64,000 nucleotides of DNA from Neobacillus cucumis (lineage in GTDB: Bacteria; Bacillota; Bacilli; Bacillales; Cytobacillaceae): contig NZ_JAFBEX010000003.1 in assembly GCF_016908975.1 (NCBI RefSeq), forward strand, positions 62,001-126,000, given 5' to 3'. A program made the translations under genes and the position numbers. Shown piece after piece: positions 43,655 through 53,618 of this stretch. Position 1 is the stretch's first letter; each line of letters starts with the position of its first letter. A model generated the notes under the pieces. It was given only the letters and a program-made list of their open reading frames with translations, was not told where the DNA came from and did no database searches.

Positions 43655-45205
43655 TTAGAGAGGGATATTTCCATGCTTTTTAGCTGGTCGGGATTCTTTC
43701 TTATTCTTGAGCATTTCCAATGCTTGAATAATTTTAATTCTAGTATCACGCGGGTCAATTACATCATCGACCATGCCCCTGCTTGCTGCCACATATGGGT
43801 TAGCAAATTTTTGACGGTATTCTTCAATTTTCTGCTGCCTTGTCAGCTCTGGATTTTTACTACTGTTGATTTCCTTTGCAAAAATAATATTAGCTGCCCC
43901 TTGTGGACCCATTACGGCTATTTCTGCATTTGGCCACGCAAAAACTAAATCCGCACCAATCGACTTACTATTTAACGCTACATAGGCACCGCCATATGCT
44001 TTTCTTAAAATAATCGTTAATTTAGGAACAGTCGCTTCCGAATAGGCAAATAAAATTTTTGCCCCATGTCGGATAATTCCCCCATGTTCCTGCTTGACCC
44101 CTGGGAAAAAACCAGTAACATCTTCAAATGTAATAATAGGAATATTAAAACAATCACACGTTCTAATAAACCTTGCTGCTTTATCGGAAGAATCTATATC
44201 CAAGCCTCCCGCCATTACTTTTGGCTGATTACAAACAAGTCCAATTGTTTCCCCTTTGATACGGGCAAATCCAACAACTATATTCTTGGCAAAGTCTTGA
44301 TGAATCTCCATGAAGGTGCCATCATCCACTACTTGTTCAATCACCTTTCGGACATCGTAAGGACGCACGGCATCAAATGGAATGACATCCATTAAATCTG
44401 GACGATAATCGTTCTCTTCCTCCGACTCTGCCACTGGTGGCTTTTCACCATTATTTTGCGGCAGATAGCTTAAGAGTTTCCGCACATTATCCAATACCTC
44501 AGCTTCCGTTTTAGCTTGAAAATGAGCATTTCCACTGATCGAGTTATGAACATTTGCCCCGCCTAGATCTTCTGCAGAAATCTTTTCTCCTGTTACTGTT
44601 TCAATGACCTTAGGACCTGTAATAAACATTTGGCTTGTGTTTTCCACCATAAAGACAAAATCAGTAATGGCCGGTGAATAAACCGCACCACCAGCGCACG
44701 GACCCATAATAACTGAAATTTGTGGAATGACTCCAGAGTATATAGCATTCCGGTAAAAAATATGACCATAACCGTCAAGTGAAACAACACCTTCTTGGAT
44801 GCGGGCACCGCCAGAATCATTAAGACCCACAAAGGGAGTACCGTTCTTAGCTGCTAAATCCATAACCGTTGCAATTTTTTTCGCATGCATTTCCCCTAAC
44901 GCCCCGCCAAAAACAGTGAAATCTTGTGAAAATAGATAGATTGGCCGTCCATTTACTTTTCCAAACCCAGTTACAACCCCATCGCCAGGTCCTTTTTGCT
45001 CATCCATACCAAAATCGTTAGTACGGTGCTCAATAAAAGGATTTAATTCCACAAAACTGTCTTTGTCGACTAACAGGTCGATTCTTTCCCGGGCGGTCAA
45101 CTTCCCTTTTTCATGCTGCTTATCAATTCGCTCATCCCCACCGCCAAGTTCTACTTCTCTGCGCTTATCATATAACTCATTTATCTTTTCATAAATGTCA
45201 ATCAT
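43655..45205 (-). CDS. yqjD: Acyl-CoA (propionyl-CoA type) carboxylase beta subunit
   Basis: A 516-residue biotin-dependent carboxyltransferase. The N-terminal half has LTARERIDLLVD, SQDFTVFGGALGEMHAKKI, NDSGGARIQEGV and GPCAGGAVYSPA; the C-terminal half has FEDVTGFFPGVKQEHGGIIRHGAK, AYGGAYVALNSK and GPQGAANIIF. Together these match propionyl-/methylmalonyl-CoA carboxyltransferases. It follows methylmalonyl-CoA epimerase with a 4-base overlap (ATGA), which points to propionyl-CoA as substrate. The biotin carboxylase and biotin carrier subunits are not in the window. Alternative: carboxyltransferase part of a methylmalonyl-CoA decarboxylase. Confidence 0.88.
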   Translation of the reverse strand: MIDIYEKINELYDKRREVELGGGDERIDKQHEKGKLTARERIDLLVDKDSFVELNPFIEHRTNDFGMDEQKGPGDGVVTGFGKVNGRPIYLFSQDFTVFGGALGEMHAKKIATVMDLAAKNGTPFVGLNDSGGARIQEGVVSLDGYGHIFYRNAIYSGVIPQISVIMGPCAGGAVYSPAITDFVFMVENTSQMFITGPKVIETVTGEKISAEDLGGANVHNSISGNAHFQAKTEAEVLDNVRKLLSYLPQNNGEKPPVAESEEENDYRPDLMDVIPFDAVRPYDVRKVIEQVVDDGTFMEIHQDFAKNIVVGFARIKGETIGLVCNQPKVMAGGLDIDSSDKAARFIRTCDCFNIPIITFEDVTGFFPGVKQEHGGIIRHGAKILFAYSEATVPKLTIILRKAYGGAYVALNSKSIGADLVFAWPNAEIAVMGPQGAANIIFAKEINSSKNPELTRQQKIEEYRQKFANPYVAASRGMVDDVIDPRDTRIKIIQALEMLKNKKESRPAKKHGNIPL

Positions 45206-45615
45206 TTCCCCAACCCCTTTTTATCACAAAGCTCAAATAGCACACCGGTTGTTGATTTTGGATGCATGAAAGCAATTTGTGCCCCGCCAGCTCCTAGTCT
45301 CGGCTGGTCATCAATCATTCCAATCCCCTGTTGTTTCATTTCAGCTATTCTTTCTTCAATTGACGACACACCTAGAGCTACATGATGAATCCCTTCACCG
45401 CGTTTGGCAATAAATCCTGCAATCGGGCTTTCCTCGCTCAATGGCTCTAAGAGCTCTATTTTGGTATCACCTGCTTTTAGAAAAGCCACTTTCACCTTTT
45501 GGCTCTCCACCTCTTCGACCCCCAGCAACGAAAGCTTTAATACATCCGTATAAAATGGCAGCGTTTTCTCAAGAGACTTTACAGCAATTCCAATATGGTC
45601 GACTTTTTCAATCAT
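45202..45615 (-). CDS. mce: Methylmalonyl-CoA epimerase
   Basis: A 137-residue vicinal-oxygen-chelate protein. Metal ligands appear as His7 (VDHIGIAVKSLEK), the EGIHHVALGV histidines near 76-77, and the C-terminal Glu in GVLFELCD. It converts (S)- to (R)-methylmalonyl-CoA, linking the carboxylase to the mutase encoded by mutA-mutB. Stop overlaps the start of the carboxylase gene. Corresponds by position to yqjC of B. subtilis. Confidence 0.92.
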   Translation of the reverse strand: MIEKVDHIGIAVKSLEKTLPFYTDVLKLSLLGVEEVESQKVKVAFLKAGDTKIELLEPLSEESPIAGFIAKRGEGIHHVALGVSSIEERIAEMKQQGIGMIDDQPRLGAGGAQIAFMHPKSTTGVLFELCDKKGLGK

Positions 45616-45675
45616 GTTTTCCCCTCTGTTCTAAAAATTAGACTGTGTTAAAGGTTATTGTTGATTTTGGAACGA

Positions 45676-45806
45676 TGTTGAATGGAGCGGAAGGCGCTCG
45701 ACTCCTGCGGGAGTACGGGGCTGGGGAGACCCCACAGGCGCTTTAGCGCCGAGGAGGCTCCCCGGCACGCCCGCGGGTTTGCTGAGCGCCTGGAGTGGAA
45801 ATCAAC
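45676..45806 (-). repeat. Palindromic GC-rich repeat, reverse copy upstream of mce
   Basis: Runs TGTTGAATGGAGCGG to TGGAAATCAAC, with interior words identical or near-identical to the copy at 32938 (GGAGACCCCACAGGCGC, GGCACGCCCGCGGG, TTTGCTGAGCGCCTGGAG). An outer inverted repeat CTGTGTTAAA (45643) / TTTAACACAG (45814) brackets it, so the full fold is longer. It lies in the upstream region of mce. Confidence 0.8.
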
Positions 45807-45969
45807 CTCCATGTTTAACACAGCCAAAATTAAAATCAATCGAATAATTACCTAATTCGGTAAAAAGTTCATAAATCCTTCCTTTTTTACTTACTTGTAC
45901 CGTTGTTCATTTAAGCTTTTCCTAGTAAAATAATAGTTAAAGCTTTAAAAGATGTGGGAGGAATTTAAA

Positions 45970-46068
45970 TTGTCCAAAAAGAAAACCAGAAAAATTATTG
46001 TCTATCTAATGCTTTTTGCCATGTTAGCCTCAACCCTCCTATTAGGAATTGCGCGATTTTTATCATAA
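45970..46068 (+). CDS. prli42: Prli42-like single-span micropeptide (32 residues)
   Basis: TTG start 8 bases after GGGAGG; the 32-residue product has a basic head MSKKKTRKIIV and one membrane helix YLMLFAMLASTLLLGIARFLS. This pattern (basic head, VYLMLxxMxxTLLxG) is that of Prli42, the stressosome-associated membrane peptide first described in Listeria and found across Firmicutes. A bidirectional terminator follows 9 bases after the stop. Whether it anchors a stressosome here is inference; no rsb genes are in the window. Confidence 0.72.
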   Translation: MSKKKTRKIIVYLMLFAMLASTLLLGIARFLS

Positions 46069-46077
46069 AAAAATATG

Positions 46078-46107
46078 AAGGGACTGTTCAAATTTGAACA
46101 GTCCCTT
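46078..46107. terminator. Bidirectional terminator after prli42 and the transpeptidase gene
   Basis: Perfect stem AAGGGACTGTTC/GAACAGTCCCTT with a 6-base centre; T-rich tail on the plus strand (TTCTCTTACTT). Confidence 0.8.
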
Positions 46108-46110
46108 CTC

Positions 46111-46632
46111 TTACTTAATAGCTCCATTTTCTTTTGCTAATGCATCGAATGATTTAGTTGTAGAAGTAACCAATATTTTCGTTCCAAGAGGGATTAATGG
46201 ATAAAGTGAGCTGATAACCTCATTTTGCATGCGGATACAACCTTGAGAAACATATTTCCCTATTGATGCTGGCTGATTGGTTCCATGAATTCCATATATT
46301 CGTCCATCCGTTCCTTTTGCATCAAACCCTATCCAGCCAGCCCCAAGTGGATTATTGGGGTCCCCCCCGGGAATATTCTTCTTACGATAATAGGGATTCT
46401 TTGCCTTTACAGCTATCGTAAAAAGACCTTCAGGAGTTAATTCTTGCGTTTTGCCGGTTCCGACGCTGACAATCGTTTGAACTTTATTATCGTTGATAAG
46501 CGCCAGTTCATTTTTCGTTTTATTCACAATCACAAAGGGATCACCAGGAACGGGATTTTCCCCTAACGGCCAAAGTGGTGAGAGAAAAAAAGTCATGAGG
46601 AGAGGCGATAAAAATTTAATCAATCCAACCAC
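46111..46632 (-). CDS. L,D-transpeptidase (YkuD domain), exported
   Basis: A 173-residue protein with an N-terminal hydrophobic segment (LIKFLSPLLMTFFLSPLW) as signal or anchor, then a YkuD domain. The catalytic motif is HGTNQPASIGKYVSQGCIRM with His116 and Cys132. No LysM domain, unlike YkuD itself. Likely forms 3-3 peptidoglycan cross-links or attaches proteins to the wall. It lies between Prli42 and the YqjA-like gene, near the position of B. subtilis yqjB; I leave the symbol blank because the match to YqjB is from position only. Confidence 0.86.
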   Translation of the reverse strand: MVGLIKFLSPLLMTFFLSPLWPLGENPVPGDPFVIVNKTKNELALINDNKVQTIVSVGTGKTQELTPEGLFTIAVKAKNPYYRKKNIPGGDPNNPLGAGWIGFDAKGTDGRIYGIHGTNQPASIGKYVSQGCIRMQNEVISSLYPLIPLGTKILVTSTTKSFDALAKENGAIK

Positions 46633-46645
46633 CTACTTTTTTTCC

Positions 46646-47635
46646 CTAGTTTGCCTCGGCTTTTCTCATTTCATGCGCATTTACTTTTTTTACATAAAAA
46701 GAGCTTTTGATTATCAGATATTCATTCATTTCATTCACTAATTGCAGCAGTACTGCTCTGACTTCAAATTCCTTTCTTGTCTTAGGAAGTTCCATTTCTT
46801 CAAATTCTTTTTTCATGTCTCTTAATTTATCGATATAAATATAAGCCGTGTTCCCGGGATGAATATTTTCGGAAAGTTCCTCAAGAAAAGCTGCGACCAT
46901 CTCTCCTTGCTTCACTGTACTAGTGAGTGAAGTAACCATCGGTAACACACGCTCAATAATTTCAAATTGTTTCTCTCTCATCTTAAAATACTCAAAATAA
47001 ACGTTTTCTTCACGTAGAATATGGTTTTCAAAATCTCTTAAGGCAAGCATTTTGGCTACATTAAGCAGATTCGCACTTTCCGTAATTTCTTTTCCATCCC
47101 AGTTGCTTTCACCGTTTCTTAAGTACCTTACCATTTCACAAAAGATAATTTTAAAATTCTCCTCAATTTTCAATTGAAAATTTCTTAGCTTTTTATCAAC
47201 ACTCGGCATATAAAGGTTGATGAGTAGCGCAACTCCAATACCAACCGTTATGACTCCTAGTTCATTTAAAAATAATGACCATGAAATATGGTGAGCCATA
47301 TAAATATGTAAAATAATGACGCTGCTGGTGACAATTCCATCCGGAGCCTTCAACATAACAATGATCGGAATAAAGACTAGCAGCATAATGCCAATTACAA
47401 TTGGATGATAGGCAATTCCTTCGAAAAAAAGAGCTGAAAAAGGCATAGCTAACACACAAGCTAAAAAACGATCCCATGCAGTACGAAGTGATCTTCTTTT
47501 GGTTACCTGCACACACAAAATCGTTAGAATCCCTGCAGATGCATAGTTTTGAAGACCTAAATGTTTTGCTATTAAAATCGCAATGGCGAATCCTATGGCT
47601 GTTTTAATGGTCCGATATCCGATAGAAAACTTCAT
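46646..47635 (-). CDS. yqjA: YqjA-like membrane protein (aromatic acid exporter family, DUF939)
   Basis: A 329-residue protein with an N-terminal membrane domain of about five helices (IKTAIGFAIAILIAKHLG, ILTILCVQVTKR, ACVLAMPFSALFFEG, PIVIGIMLLVFIPIIVML, LGVITVGIGVALLINLYMP) and a cytoplasmic helical C-terminal half. This is the ArAE_1/DUF939 arrangement seen in B. subtilis YqjA, whose transport substrate is not known. The ATG at 47635 follows AAGGGGG; the longer frame to 47677 lacks support. Precedes the L,D-transpeptidase gene with a 13-base gap. Confidence 0.85.
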   Translation of the reverse strand: MKFSIGYRTIKTAIGFAIAILIAKHLGLQNYASAGILTILCVQVTKRRSLRTAWDRFLACVLAMPFSALFFEGIAYHPIVIGIMLLVFIPIIVMLKAPDGIVTSSVIILHIYMAHHISWSLFLNELGVITVGIGVALLINLYMPSVDKKLRNFQLKIEENFKIIFCEMVRYLRNGESNWDGKEITESANLLNVAKMLALRDFENHILREENVYFEYFKMREKQFEIIERVLPMVTSLTSTVKQGEMVAAFLEELSENIHPGNTAYIYIDKLRDMKKEFEEMELPKTRKEFEVRAVLLQLVNEMNEYLIIKSSFYVKKVNAHEMRKAEAN

Positions 47636-47726
47636 TTTTCCCCCTTCAAAGTAAAAAGATGATTTAAAAATACCCACGCTAAGATATCAACATTATAGCA
47701 TCTTTCTAGGTGGCCTATTACTAAAA

Positions 47727-47756
47727 AAAGCCAATCCCTGTTAGAGATTAGCTTTT
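47727..47756 (-). terminator. Terminator after brxB
   Basis: On the minus strand AAAAAGCTAATC pairs with GATTGGCTTTTT across CTCTAACAGG-type loop; a T tract follows. Confidence 0.78.
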
Positions 47757-47765
47757 TGTAAATCA

Positions 47766-48203
47766 TTATACTTCTTCACAATATTTATCAAATTCACTTT
47801 GCAGCTTTGCAACAACTGTGGCAGGGTCAAAGCCTTCAATTTGATGTCTTTCTATCATGGTTAAGATTTTTCCATCTTTTAATAAAGCAAAAGATGGCGA
47901 AGAAGGCGGATATCCGGTGAAATAGCTTCTTGCGGTTTCGGTTGCCTCTTTATCCTGACCGGCAAATACAGAAACTAAATGGTCAGGGCGTCGATCATTG
48001 TGAAGCGCATGTGCTGCCGCTGGGCGCGCAATCCCTCCCGCACAACCACAGACCGAATTAATCATGACTAAGGTAGTTCCTTTTTGGGCTAAAGCATCTT
48101 CTACTTCAGCAGGTGTTTTAAGTTCTGTATACCCAGCCGCCACGATTTCTTGACGAGCTTGATTGACGACATCATTCATAAAAAAATTAAAATTCATACT
48201 CAT
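47766..48203 (-). CDS. brxB: Bacilliredoxin BrxB (YqiW)
   Basis: A 145-residue thioredoxin-fold protein of the DUF1094/bacilliredoxin family. The active-site CGC motif is Cys52-Gly53-Cys54 ([15 protein letters not shown]). Bacilliredoxins remove bacillithiol from mixed disulfides on proteins during oxidative stress. Length and sequence ([32 protein letters not shown]) match B. subtilis YqiW. Monocistronic, between meaB and the YqjA-like gene. Confidence 0.95.
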   Translation of the reverse strand: MSMNFNFFMNDVVNQARQEIVAAGYTELKTPAEVEDALAQKGTTLVMINSVCGCAGGIARPAAAHALHNDRRPDHLVSVFAGQDKEATETARSYFTGYPPSSPSFALLKDGKILTMIERHQIEGFDPATVVAKLQSEFDKYCEEV

Positions 48204-48290
48204 ATAAACACACTCCTTCTTATTCAGTATATATCTACATCATAACAGTAGAAATGTGTTTTTTCCAAATAAAATGGTCAAGGAATACAT

Positions 48291-49406
48291 TTACGTTTTT
48301 TTGGTTGATATGAAAATATCCATTAAGGTTTCTACAGCAGCAGCTACCGTCTTTCCCCCAGAAATCACTTCATTTTCTAGTTTAGGAAGAGCACCTCTAA
48401 CTCCATTATGATGATAAAATAAAAAATGGAGCTGGTCGGTAATCATTGAATATAACCATTCTCTCGCTTGACTTCTCCTTCTGTCCTCAAACACCCCTGT
48501 TACTTTGATGTTCTTTTCAAAAGATTGAATGACTCTCCAAATTTCACTTATTCCTTCCTGAGTTAGGGAAGAGCAGGTATAAGCTTTTGTTACCCAGCCT
48601 TTCGTAGCAGGCTGAAGGAAGTGTAGAATTTGGTTATACTCATGCTTTGTTTGTTCTGCTCTTTCTTTATTGGATCCATCGGCTTTATGAACAATTATGG
48701 CATCAGCCAATTCGATAACCCCTTTTTTCATGCCCTGAAGTTCGTCCCCAGCTCCTGTCAAGGTAAGCAGCATAAAAAAATCAACCATATCTCGAATGAT
48801 TATTTCACTTTGACCTACACCAACTGTTTCAATTAAGATAACATCGAAACCTGCTGCCTCACAAATTAGCATGGCTTCCCTCGTTTTTCGATGTACCCCG
48901 CCAAGCTTTCCTGCCGTAGGCGAAGGGCGGATAAAAGCATTTGCGTGTTTGGACAATTGTTCCATTCTTGTCTTATCACCCAAAATACTGCCACCCGAGA
49001 TACTTGAACTTGGGTCTATTGCTAATACCGCAACTCGATATCCAAGACTGCACAAATACGTCCCAAATGACTCAATAAAGGTACTCTTCCCTGCTCCTGG
49101 TACACCAGTTATGCCGATTCGTATCGATTTACCAGTTCGCGGTAAGAGTCTCTGCAGCAATTGTTGTGCTTCTTGAAAATGCTGTTCAGCATTGCTTTCT
49201 ACTAAGGTTATCGCTCTAGCAAGCAGGCTCCGTTCACCTTTTAGGACACCCTCATATAGAACATCAATGGAAGGCTCTGCTTGCTTGCGTTTTTGAAAGC
49301 GGGCATTTTTTTTTACAGAAATGGACTGCCCCTCTAACTCCTGACCACTTCTGATCATACTTAAACAGTGGGGATCACCCCATTCCGGCTTTCGATCCTC
49401 TTCCAT
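48291..49406 (-). CDS. meaB: Methylmalonyl-CoA mutase-associated GTPase MeaB
   Basis: A 371-residue G3E-family P-loop GTPase (MeaB/ArgK). Walker A ITGVPGAGKSTFIESFG near residues 98-114, switch DPSSSISGGSILGDKTRM, and VETVGVGQSE; NKxD-like HKADGSNK. MeaB protects and reloads the B12 cofactor of methylmalonyl-CoA mutase. The ATG directly follows the mutase large-subunit stop (TAA-ATG), so the chaperone is translated with its client. Last gene of mutA-mutB-meaB. Confidence 0.94.
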   Translation of the reverse strand: MEEDRKPEWGDPHCLSMIRSGQELEGQSISVKKNARFQKRKQAEPSIDVLYEGVLKGERSLLARAITLVESNAEQHFQEAQQLLQRLLPRTGKSIRIGITGVPGAGKSTFIESFGTYLCSLGYRVAVLAIDPSSSISGGSILGDKTRMEQLSKHANAFIRPSPTAGKLGGVHRKTREAMLICEAAGFDVILIETVGVGQSEIIIRDMVDFFMLLTLTGAGDELQGMKKGVIELADAIIVHKADGSNKERAEQTKHEYNQILHFLQPATKGWVTKAYTCSSLTQEGISEIWRVIQSFEKNIKVTGVFEDRRRSQAREWLYSMITDQLHFLFYHHNGVRGALPKLENEVISGGKTVAAAVETLMDIFISTKKT

Positions 49407-51605
49407 TTATGGTGACACTTCCTCATAACCAAGTTTTAAATAAATCTCCCTGATTACTTTTTGTGCAGCTACAGGGATGATGGTTCCCGGTCCAAATATA
49501 GCCGCCGCACCATGATTGTATAAAAATTGATAGTCTTGTGCAGGTATGACGCCGCCAACAACCACCAATATGTCTTCCCGACCGAGCCTTTTTAATTCTT
49601 CAACCAACTGCGGCAGCAATGTTTTATGTCCCGCTGCAAGCGAACTCATGCCCACCACATGTACATCATTTTCAACAGCTTGATTGGCTGTCTCTTCAGG
49701 TGTTTGGAACAATGGACTAATATCAACGTCGAACCCTAAATCAGCAAATGCAGTAGCGATAACCTTTGCCCCCCGATCATGGCCATCCTGACCCATTTTC
49801 GCTATTAAAATTCTAGGCCTTCTCCCTTCATTCTCAAGGAATTCATCCGTCATTTTTTTTATTTCAGCTATTTCTTCCTCATTACGAAAGGCTGTACTAT
49901 ACACACCACTAATCGAACGAATGACAGCTTTATGTCTCTTTGCCACACGTTCAATCGCATCCGAAATTTCTCCAAGTGTTGCTCTAACTCTTGCTGCGTT
50001 TACAGCAAGCGCTAATAAGTTCTGTTCTCCTGTTGCTGCGGCTTTTGTTAATGCGGTTAATGCTTCTTCCACTTTTTGATTTTCGCGGTTTGATTTTAAA
50101 GCCGTTAATTTTTCGATTTGCTTTAAGCGGACCGCTGTATTGTCAATATCCAAAATATCGATTGCTTCCTCTTTTTCAAGCCTATACTGATTAACTCCGA
50201 TAATAATCTCTTTACCAGAATCAATTTGTGCTTGTCTTTTGGCCGCAGCCTCTTCAATTTTCATCTTGGGAAGTCCCGTTTCAATGGCTTTAGCCATGCC
50301 CCCCAGCTCTTCAATTTCTTCAATATGTGCCCAAGCCCTGTTCACTAATTCATCTGTCAGCTTTTCTATATAAAAGGATCCTCCCCACGGGTCAATCACG
50401 TTGGTAATCCCGGTTTCCTCTTGTAAAAACAATTGAGTATTTCGAGCAATCCGTGCTGAGAAATCCGTAGGTAGGGCAATCGCTTCATCTAAGGCGTTGG
50501 TATGAAGTGATTGGGTATGACCCATTGCAGCAGCGTGGGCCTCAATGAGTGTACGGGTCACATTATTGAATGGATCTTGCTCGGTTAAGCTCCAGCCAGA
50601 GGTTTGAGAATGCGTTCTTAATGCTAATGATTTTTCATTTTTTGGATGGAAAGACTTCATCATTTTGGCCCAAATAAGCCTTGCTGCCCGCATTTTGGCC
50701 ACTTCCATGAAGTAATTCATTCCGATTCCCCAGAAAAAAGAGAGTCTTGGTGCAAACGAATCAATATCGATCCCTGCTTTAAGGCCTGTTCGGACATATT
50801 CAAGACCGTCACATAGTGTATAGGCTAATTCAATATCAGCCGGTGCACCCGCTTCCTGCATGTGATAGCCAGAAATACTGATACTATTAAACTTTGGCAT
50901 GTATTTTGACGTATAATCAAAAATATCAGCAATGATTCGCATCGACATTTCAGGAGGATAAATATAGGTGTTACGGACCATATACTCTTTCAAAATATCA
51001 TTTTGAATGGTTCCCGAAAGTTTATCCTGGCTTACTCCTTGCTCTTCTGCTGTTACAATAAAGAAGGCTAAAATGGGCAAAACAGCACCATTCATTGTCA
51101 TTGAAACAGACATCTGGTCTAATGGTATTCCTGCAAAAAGTGTCTTCATATCTAGAATGGAGTCAACTGCCACACCAGCTTTGCCCACATCCCCCACAAC
51201 ACGAGGATGATCCGAATCATAACCACGATGTGTTGCTAAATCAAACGCTACTGACAAGCCTTTTTGTCCCATAGCAAGATTTCTTCGATAAAAAGCATTA
51301 CTTTCTTCCGCGGTTGAAAAGCCTGCGTACTGTCTAACCGTCCATGGTCGGTTGACATACATGGTTGGATATGGACCTCTTGTAAAAGGGGGGATACCTG
51401 GAAGGTCATTAATATGCTCTACTGAATTCCGGTCCTCCTTTGTATATATGGGCTTAAGAAAAATCTGCTCATAGGTTTCAAATCCTAACTTCTCAATGGA
51501 AATGGAAATATCATTTTTGACTTTTTGTTCCCATTCCGTTTTTGTGATGAAGTTTTGGTCAGCAAATAAATTGAGATTTTGAAAGTCAGGCCTTTGTTTC
51601 TTCAA
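49407..51605 (-). CDS. mutB: Methylmalonyl-CoA mutase large (catalytic) subunit
   Basis: A 732-residue adenosylcobalamin-dependent mutase interconverting (R)-methylmalonyl-CoA and succinyl-CoA. N-terminal TIM barrel ([39 protein letters not shown]) and a C-terminal cobalamin domain with DGHDRG (DxHxxG, about residues 605-610, His as lower cobalt ligand), plus the GVIPAQDY segment. Its start lies inside the end of mutA (20-base overlap). Also named scpA or mcmA elsewhere; I avoid scpA because it clashes with the condensin gene in this window. Confidence 0.96.
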   Translation of the reverse strand: MKKQRPDFQNLNLFADQNFITKTEWEQKVKNDISISIEKLGFETYEQIFLKPIYTKEDRNSVEHINDLPGIPPFTRGPYPTMYVNRPWTVRQYAGFSTAEESNAFYRRNLAMGQKGLSVAFDLATHRGYDSDHPRVVGDVGKAGVAVDSILDMKTLFAGIPLDQMSVSMTMNGAVLPILAFFIVTAEEQGVSQDKLSGTIQNDILKEYMVRNTYIYPPEMSMRIIADIFDYTSKYMPKFNSISISGYHMQEAGAPADIELAYTLCDGLEYVRTGLKAGIDIDSFAPRLSFFWGIGMNYFMEVAKMRAARLIWAKMMKSFHPKNEKSLALRTHSQTSGWSLTEQDPFNNVTRTLIEAHAAAMGHTQSLHTNALDEAIALPTDFSARIARNTQLFLQEETGITNVIDPWGGSFYIEKLTDELVNRAWAHIEEIEELGGMAKAIETGLPKMKIEEAAAKRQAQIDSGKEIIIGVNQYRLEKEEAIDILDIDNTAVRLKQIEKLTALKSNRENQKVEEALTALTKAAATGEQNLLALAVNAARVRATLGEISDAIERVAKRHKAVIRSISGVYSTAFRNEEEIAEIKKMTDEFLENEGRRPRILIAKMGQDGHDRGAKVIATAFADLGFDVDISPLFQTPEETANQAVENDVHVVGMSSLAAGHKTLLPQLVEELKRLGREDILVVVGGVIPAQDYQFLYNHGAAAIFGPGTIIPVAAQKVIREIYLKLGYEEVSP

Positions 51606-53475
51606 CCGTGTTCACCTCCATATCAGCAAGAATCTCTGCTAAGGTTTCATAGCAATTGGTGTTAAGATGAATAAACTGTTTAATTCCAACTTCCTGCCAA
51701 CCTGCCTGTTTATCCAATTCAGGAAGACCAGCCAAATAAAAAATGCGTTCCGGAAACTCATTCGTTAAAGAAGTTAGAATCGCTTTACCTTCCGATTCGT
51801 ACTGTTCATTCGTACCACACAAGCAAAAATGAGAGGTATTCATATCTAAAATAAATTGCTTGGCATTTTCAATCGAAAAGACTGGCTTGCTTTCGAACGC
51901 TTTCACTCCACCCGCCGCCAGAAAACTTTTCATAAAATCCATCCTTTGTTTATGCTGTTTTAGTTCTCCCAGACAGATCATCCCAACTGTAGGCGTGGAT
52001 CCTATTTTTCTCTCTAGTTGTTTTGCCTTCCTTCTTAATTTTTCAAATGGTTCCGTTAGTCTTCGAACGGGAATGGCTTCTATTTTACTTAGCGCATAGT
52101 CCCGATTTGCCAAAAAACGATACCTATTTCTTTGTAGAGGATTTGGCTGGGTCTCATTTAAATCAGCATACATATTTGTACCAATCATACTTTGCTTTCT
52201 CGTTTGTAGATCTAGATTCCTTTTTTCAAAAACAGTATTGATCTCCTGCTGCATCCAGCCTGATTTTAGAGCATTTAAAATACCTCCTTGCCCTTCGATT
52301 TTTTGGAAGTATTCCCATGCCTTTTCAGCTAAGTCGTTTGTTAATTGTTCTAAATACCAAGATCCACCTGCAGGGTCAATCACTGTTCCTAGATGTGACT
52401 CTTGCTTTAAGATTAGTTGTGTATTTCTTGCGATTCTTTCCGCTGATGAAGTAGAGTGTGTAAGAAAATCAAAAGGAGTAACTTGTAAATATTGAACCCC
52501 TCCGATGATGGCAGCAAATGCTTCATTTCCTGCACGCAGAAGATTGACATAGGGGTCAAAGATGGATTTTGTAAATGTAGAGGTTTTGGCAGAGATGATC
52601 ATTTTACGTGCTTCGTCTGTAACACCATAAAGTTCTGTTATGCGATTCCATAATATCCGTGCTGCCCGAAGTTTTGCGATTTCCATAAAGAAATTATTTC
52701 CAATAGAAAATTGAAAAATCATTTTTGCAAGGATTTGTTCTATTTCCATTTCATCTTCCTGGAGGATATCTAGAAAATAGACACCTTCGGCAATAGCAAT
52801 CCCAAGTTCTTGAACGGCATTTGCACCGCCATTGTGATACGTTTCCGTATTTATTAGAATCGTTTGTAAATTTGGTAACCTTCTATTTGTTTCGATTATT
52901 GTTTTTTTCCACTCACCGATAAATTCTTTTGAGACAACTCCTTCTTCAGCAAATAATGCGATGGGGTCTGAACCAATATACCCTAAGACGTTTTCTGCTT
53001 GATTGTCTTGCTCTGCCATTTTGGCTAATATACTTAGTACTTCACCAGACAATCCTTCTGCATTAATTGCTAAAGGATATTGATGGTAATAACCTGTTAA
53101 AACACTTGAAAGGTTTTCAGTTGATTCCATTAAATCCTCTGAGATACTAAAGGCTATCGCCGTTTGGCCTTTTTTAAGAACTTCATGAAGTTTCTCTTTC
53201 AGTTCTTCAAGTGATTCGTAAGATAACTCCTGAGCAACTATCCATTCATTGGTTAAATATCCAAGGGGGTAAATACCACGCCTATAATCGGATCCTCCTG
53301 CATAATCTGGGACTGGTTTTTGATCCTTCTTTGTATAAAGCGGTTTCAAAACTATGTTTTCATATGTATCATGATTTAAAGATTCTATCCTTTTCCCTTT
53401 GAGAAAGGCTTCCACTTTAGCTTGCCAATCCTTTTCAGTTCGCTCTGAAAAAGATTGATTTTTAAGATTGTCCAT
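51586..53475 (-). CDS. mutA: Methylmalonyl-CoA mutase small subunit
   Basis: A 629-residue homologue of MutB. The barrel region is recognisable ([53 protein letters not shown]), but the C-terminal cobalamin domain lacks the DxHxxG motif, as expected for the non-catalytic subunit. The ATG at 53475 is about 8 bases after GGGGG; a TTG at 53499 has no ribosome site. First gene of mutA-mutB-meaB, separated from the bkd operon by a terminator. Confidence 0.93.
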   Translation of the reverse strand: MDNLKNQSFSERTEKDWQAKVEAFLKGKRIESLNHDTYENIVLKPLYTKKDQKPVPDYAGGSDYRRGIYPLGYLTNEWIVAQELSYESLEELKEKLHEVLKKGQTAIAFSISEDLMESTENLSSVLTGYYHQYPLAINAEGLSGEVLSILAKMAEQDNQAENVLGYIGSDPIALFAEEGVVSKEFIGEWKKTIIETNRRLPNLQTILINTETYHNGGANAVQELGIAIAEGVYFLDILQEDEMEIEQILAKMIFQFSIGNNFFMEIAKLRAARILWNRITELYGVTDEARKMIISAKTSTFTKSIFDPYVNLLRAGNEAFAAIIGGVQYLQVTPFDFLTHSTSSAERIARNTQLILKQESHLGTVIDPAGGSWYLEQLTNDLAEKAWEYFQKIEGQGGILNALKSGWMQQEINTVFEKRNLDLQTRKQSMIGTNMYADLNETQPNPLQRNRYRFLANRDYALSKIEAIPVRRLTEPFEKLRRKAKQLERKIGSTPTVGMICLGELKQHKQRMDFMKSFLAAGGVKAFESKPVFSIENAKQFILDMNTSHFCLCGTNEQYESEGKAILTSLTNEFPERIFYLAGLPELDKQAGWQEVGIKQFIHLNTNCYETLAEILADMEVNTVEETKA

Positions 53476-53585
53476 CTCCCTTTCCCCCTCGCTTTTCAAA
53501 TTAAGCTAAAATTCAATTAATTCCCCTTATTTCTATTTTATGGCACAAATACGATTCAGGCAATGAAATTCCCTTTATTAACATG

Positions 53586-53614
53586 AAAACCGCTGCCAAT
53601 CTGGCAGCGGTTTT
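53586..53614 (-). terminator. Terminator of the bkd operon
   Basis: Perfect stem AAAACCGCTGCC/GGCAGCGGTTTT with a 5-base loop, 4 bases after the bkdB stop; T tract on the minus strand. Confidence 0.9.
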
Positions 53615-53618
53615 TATG

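Noticed and set aside
43655-53475. A novel defence or secondary-metabolism island
   Set aside because: Every gene belongs to well-known core metabolism or envelope families and the order parallels B. subtilis; no toxin, nuclease or synthase cassette was seen.
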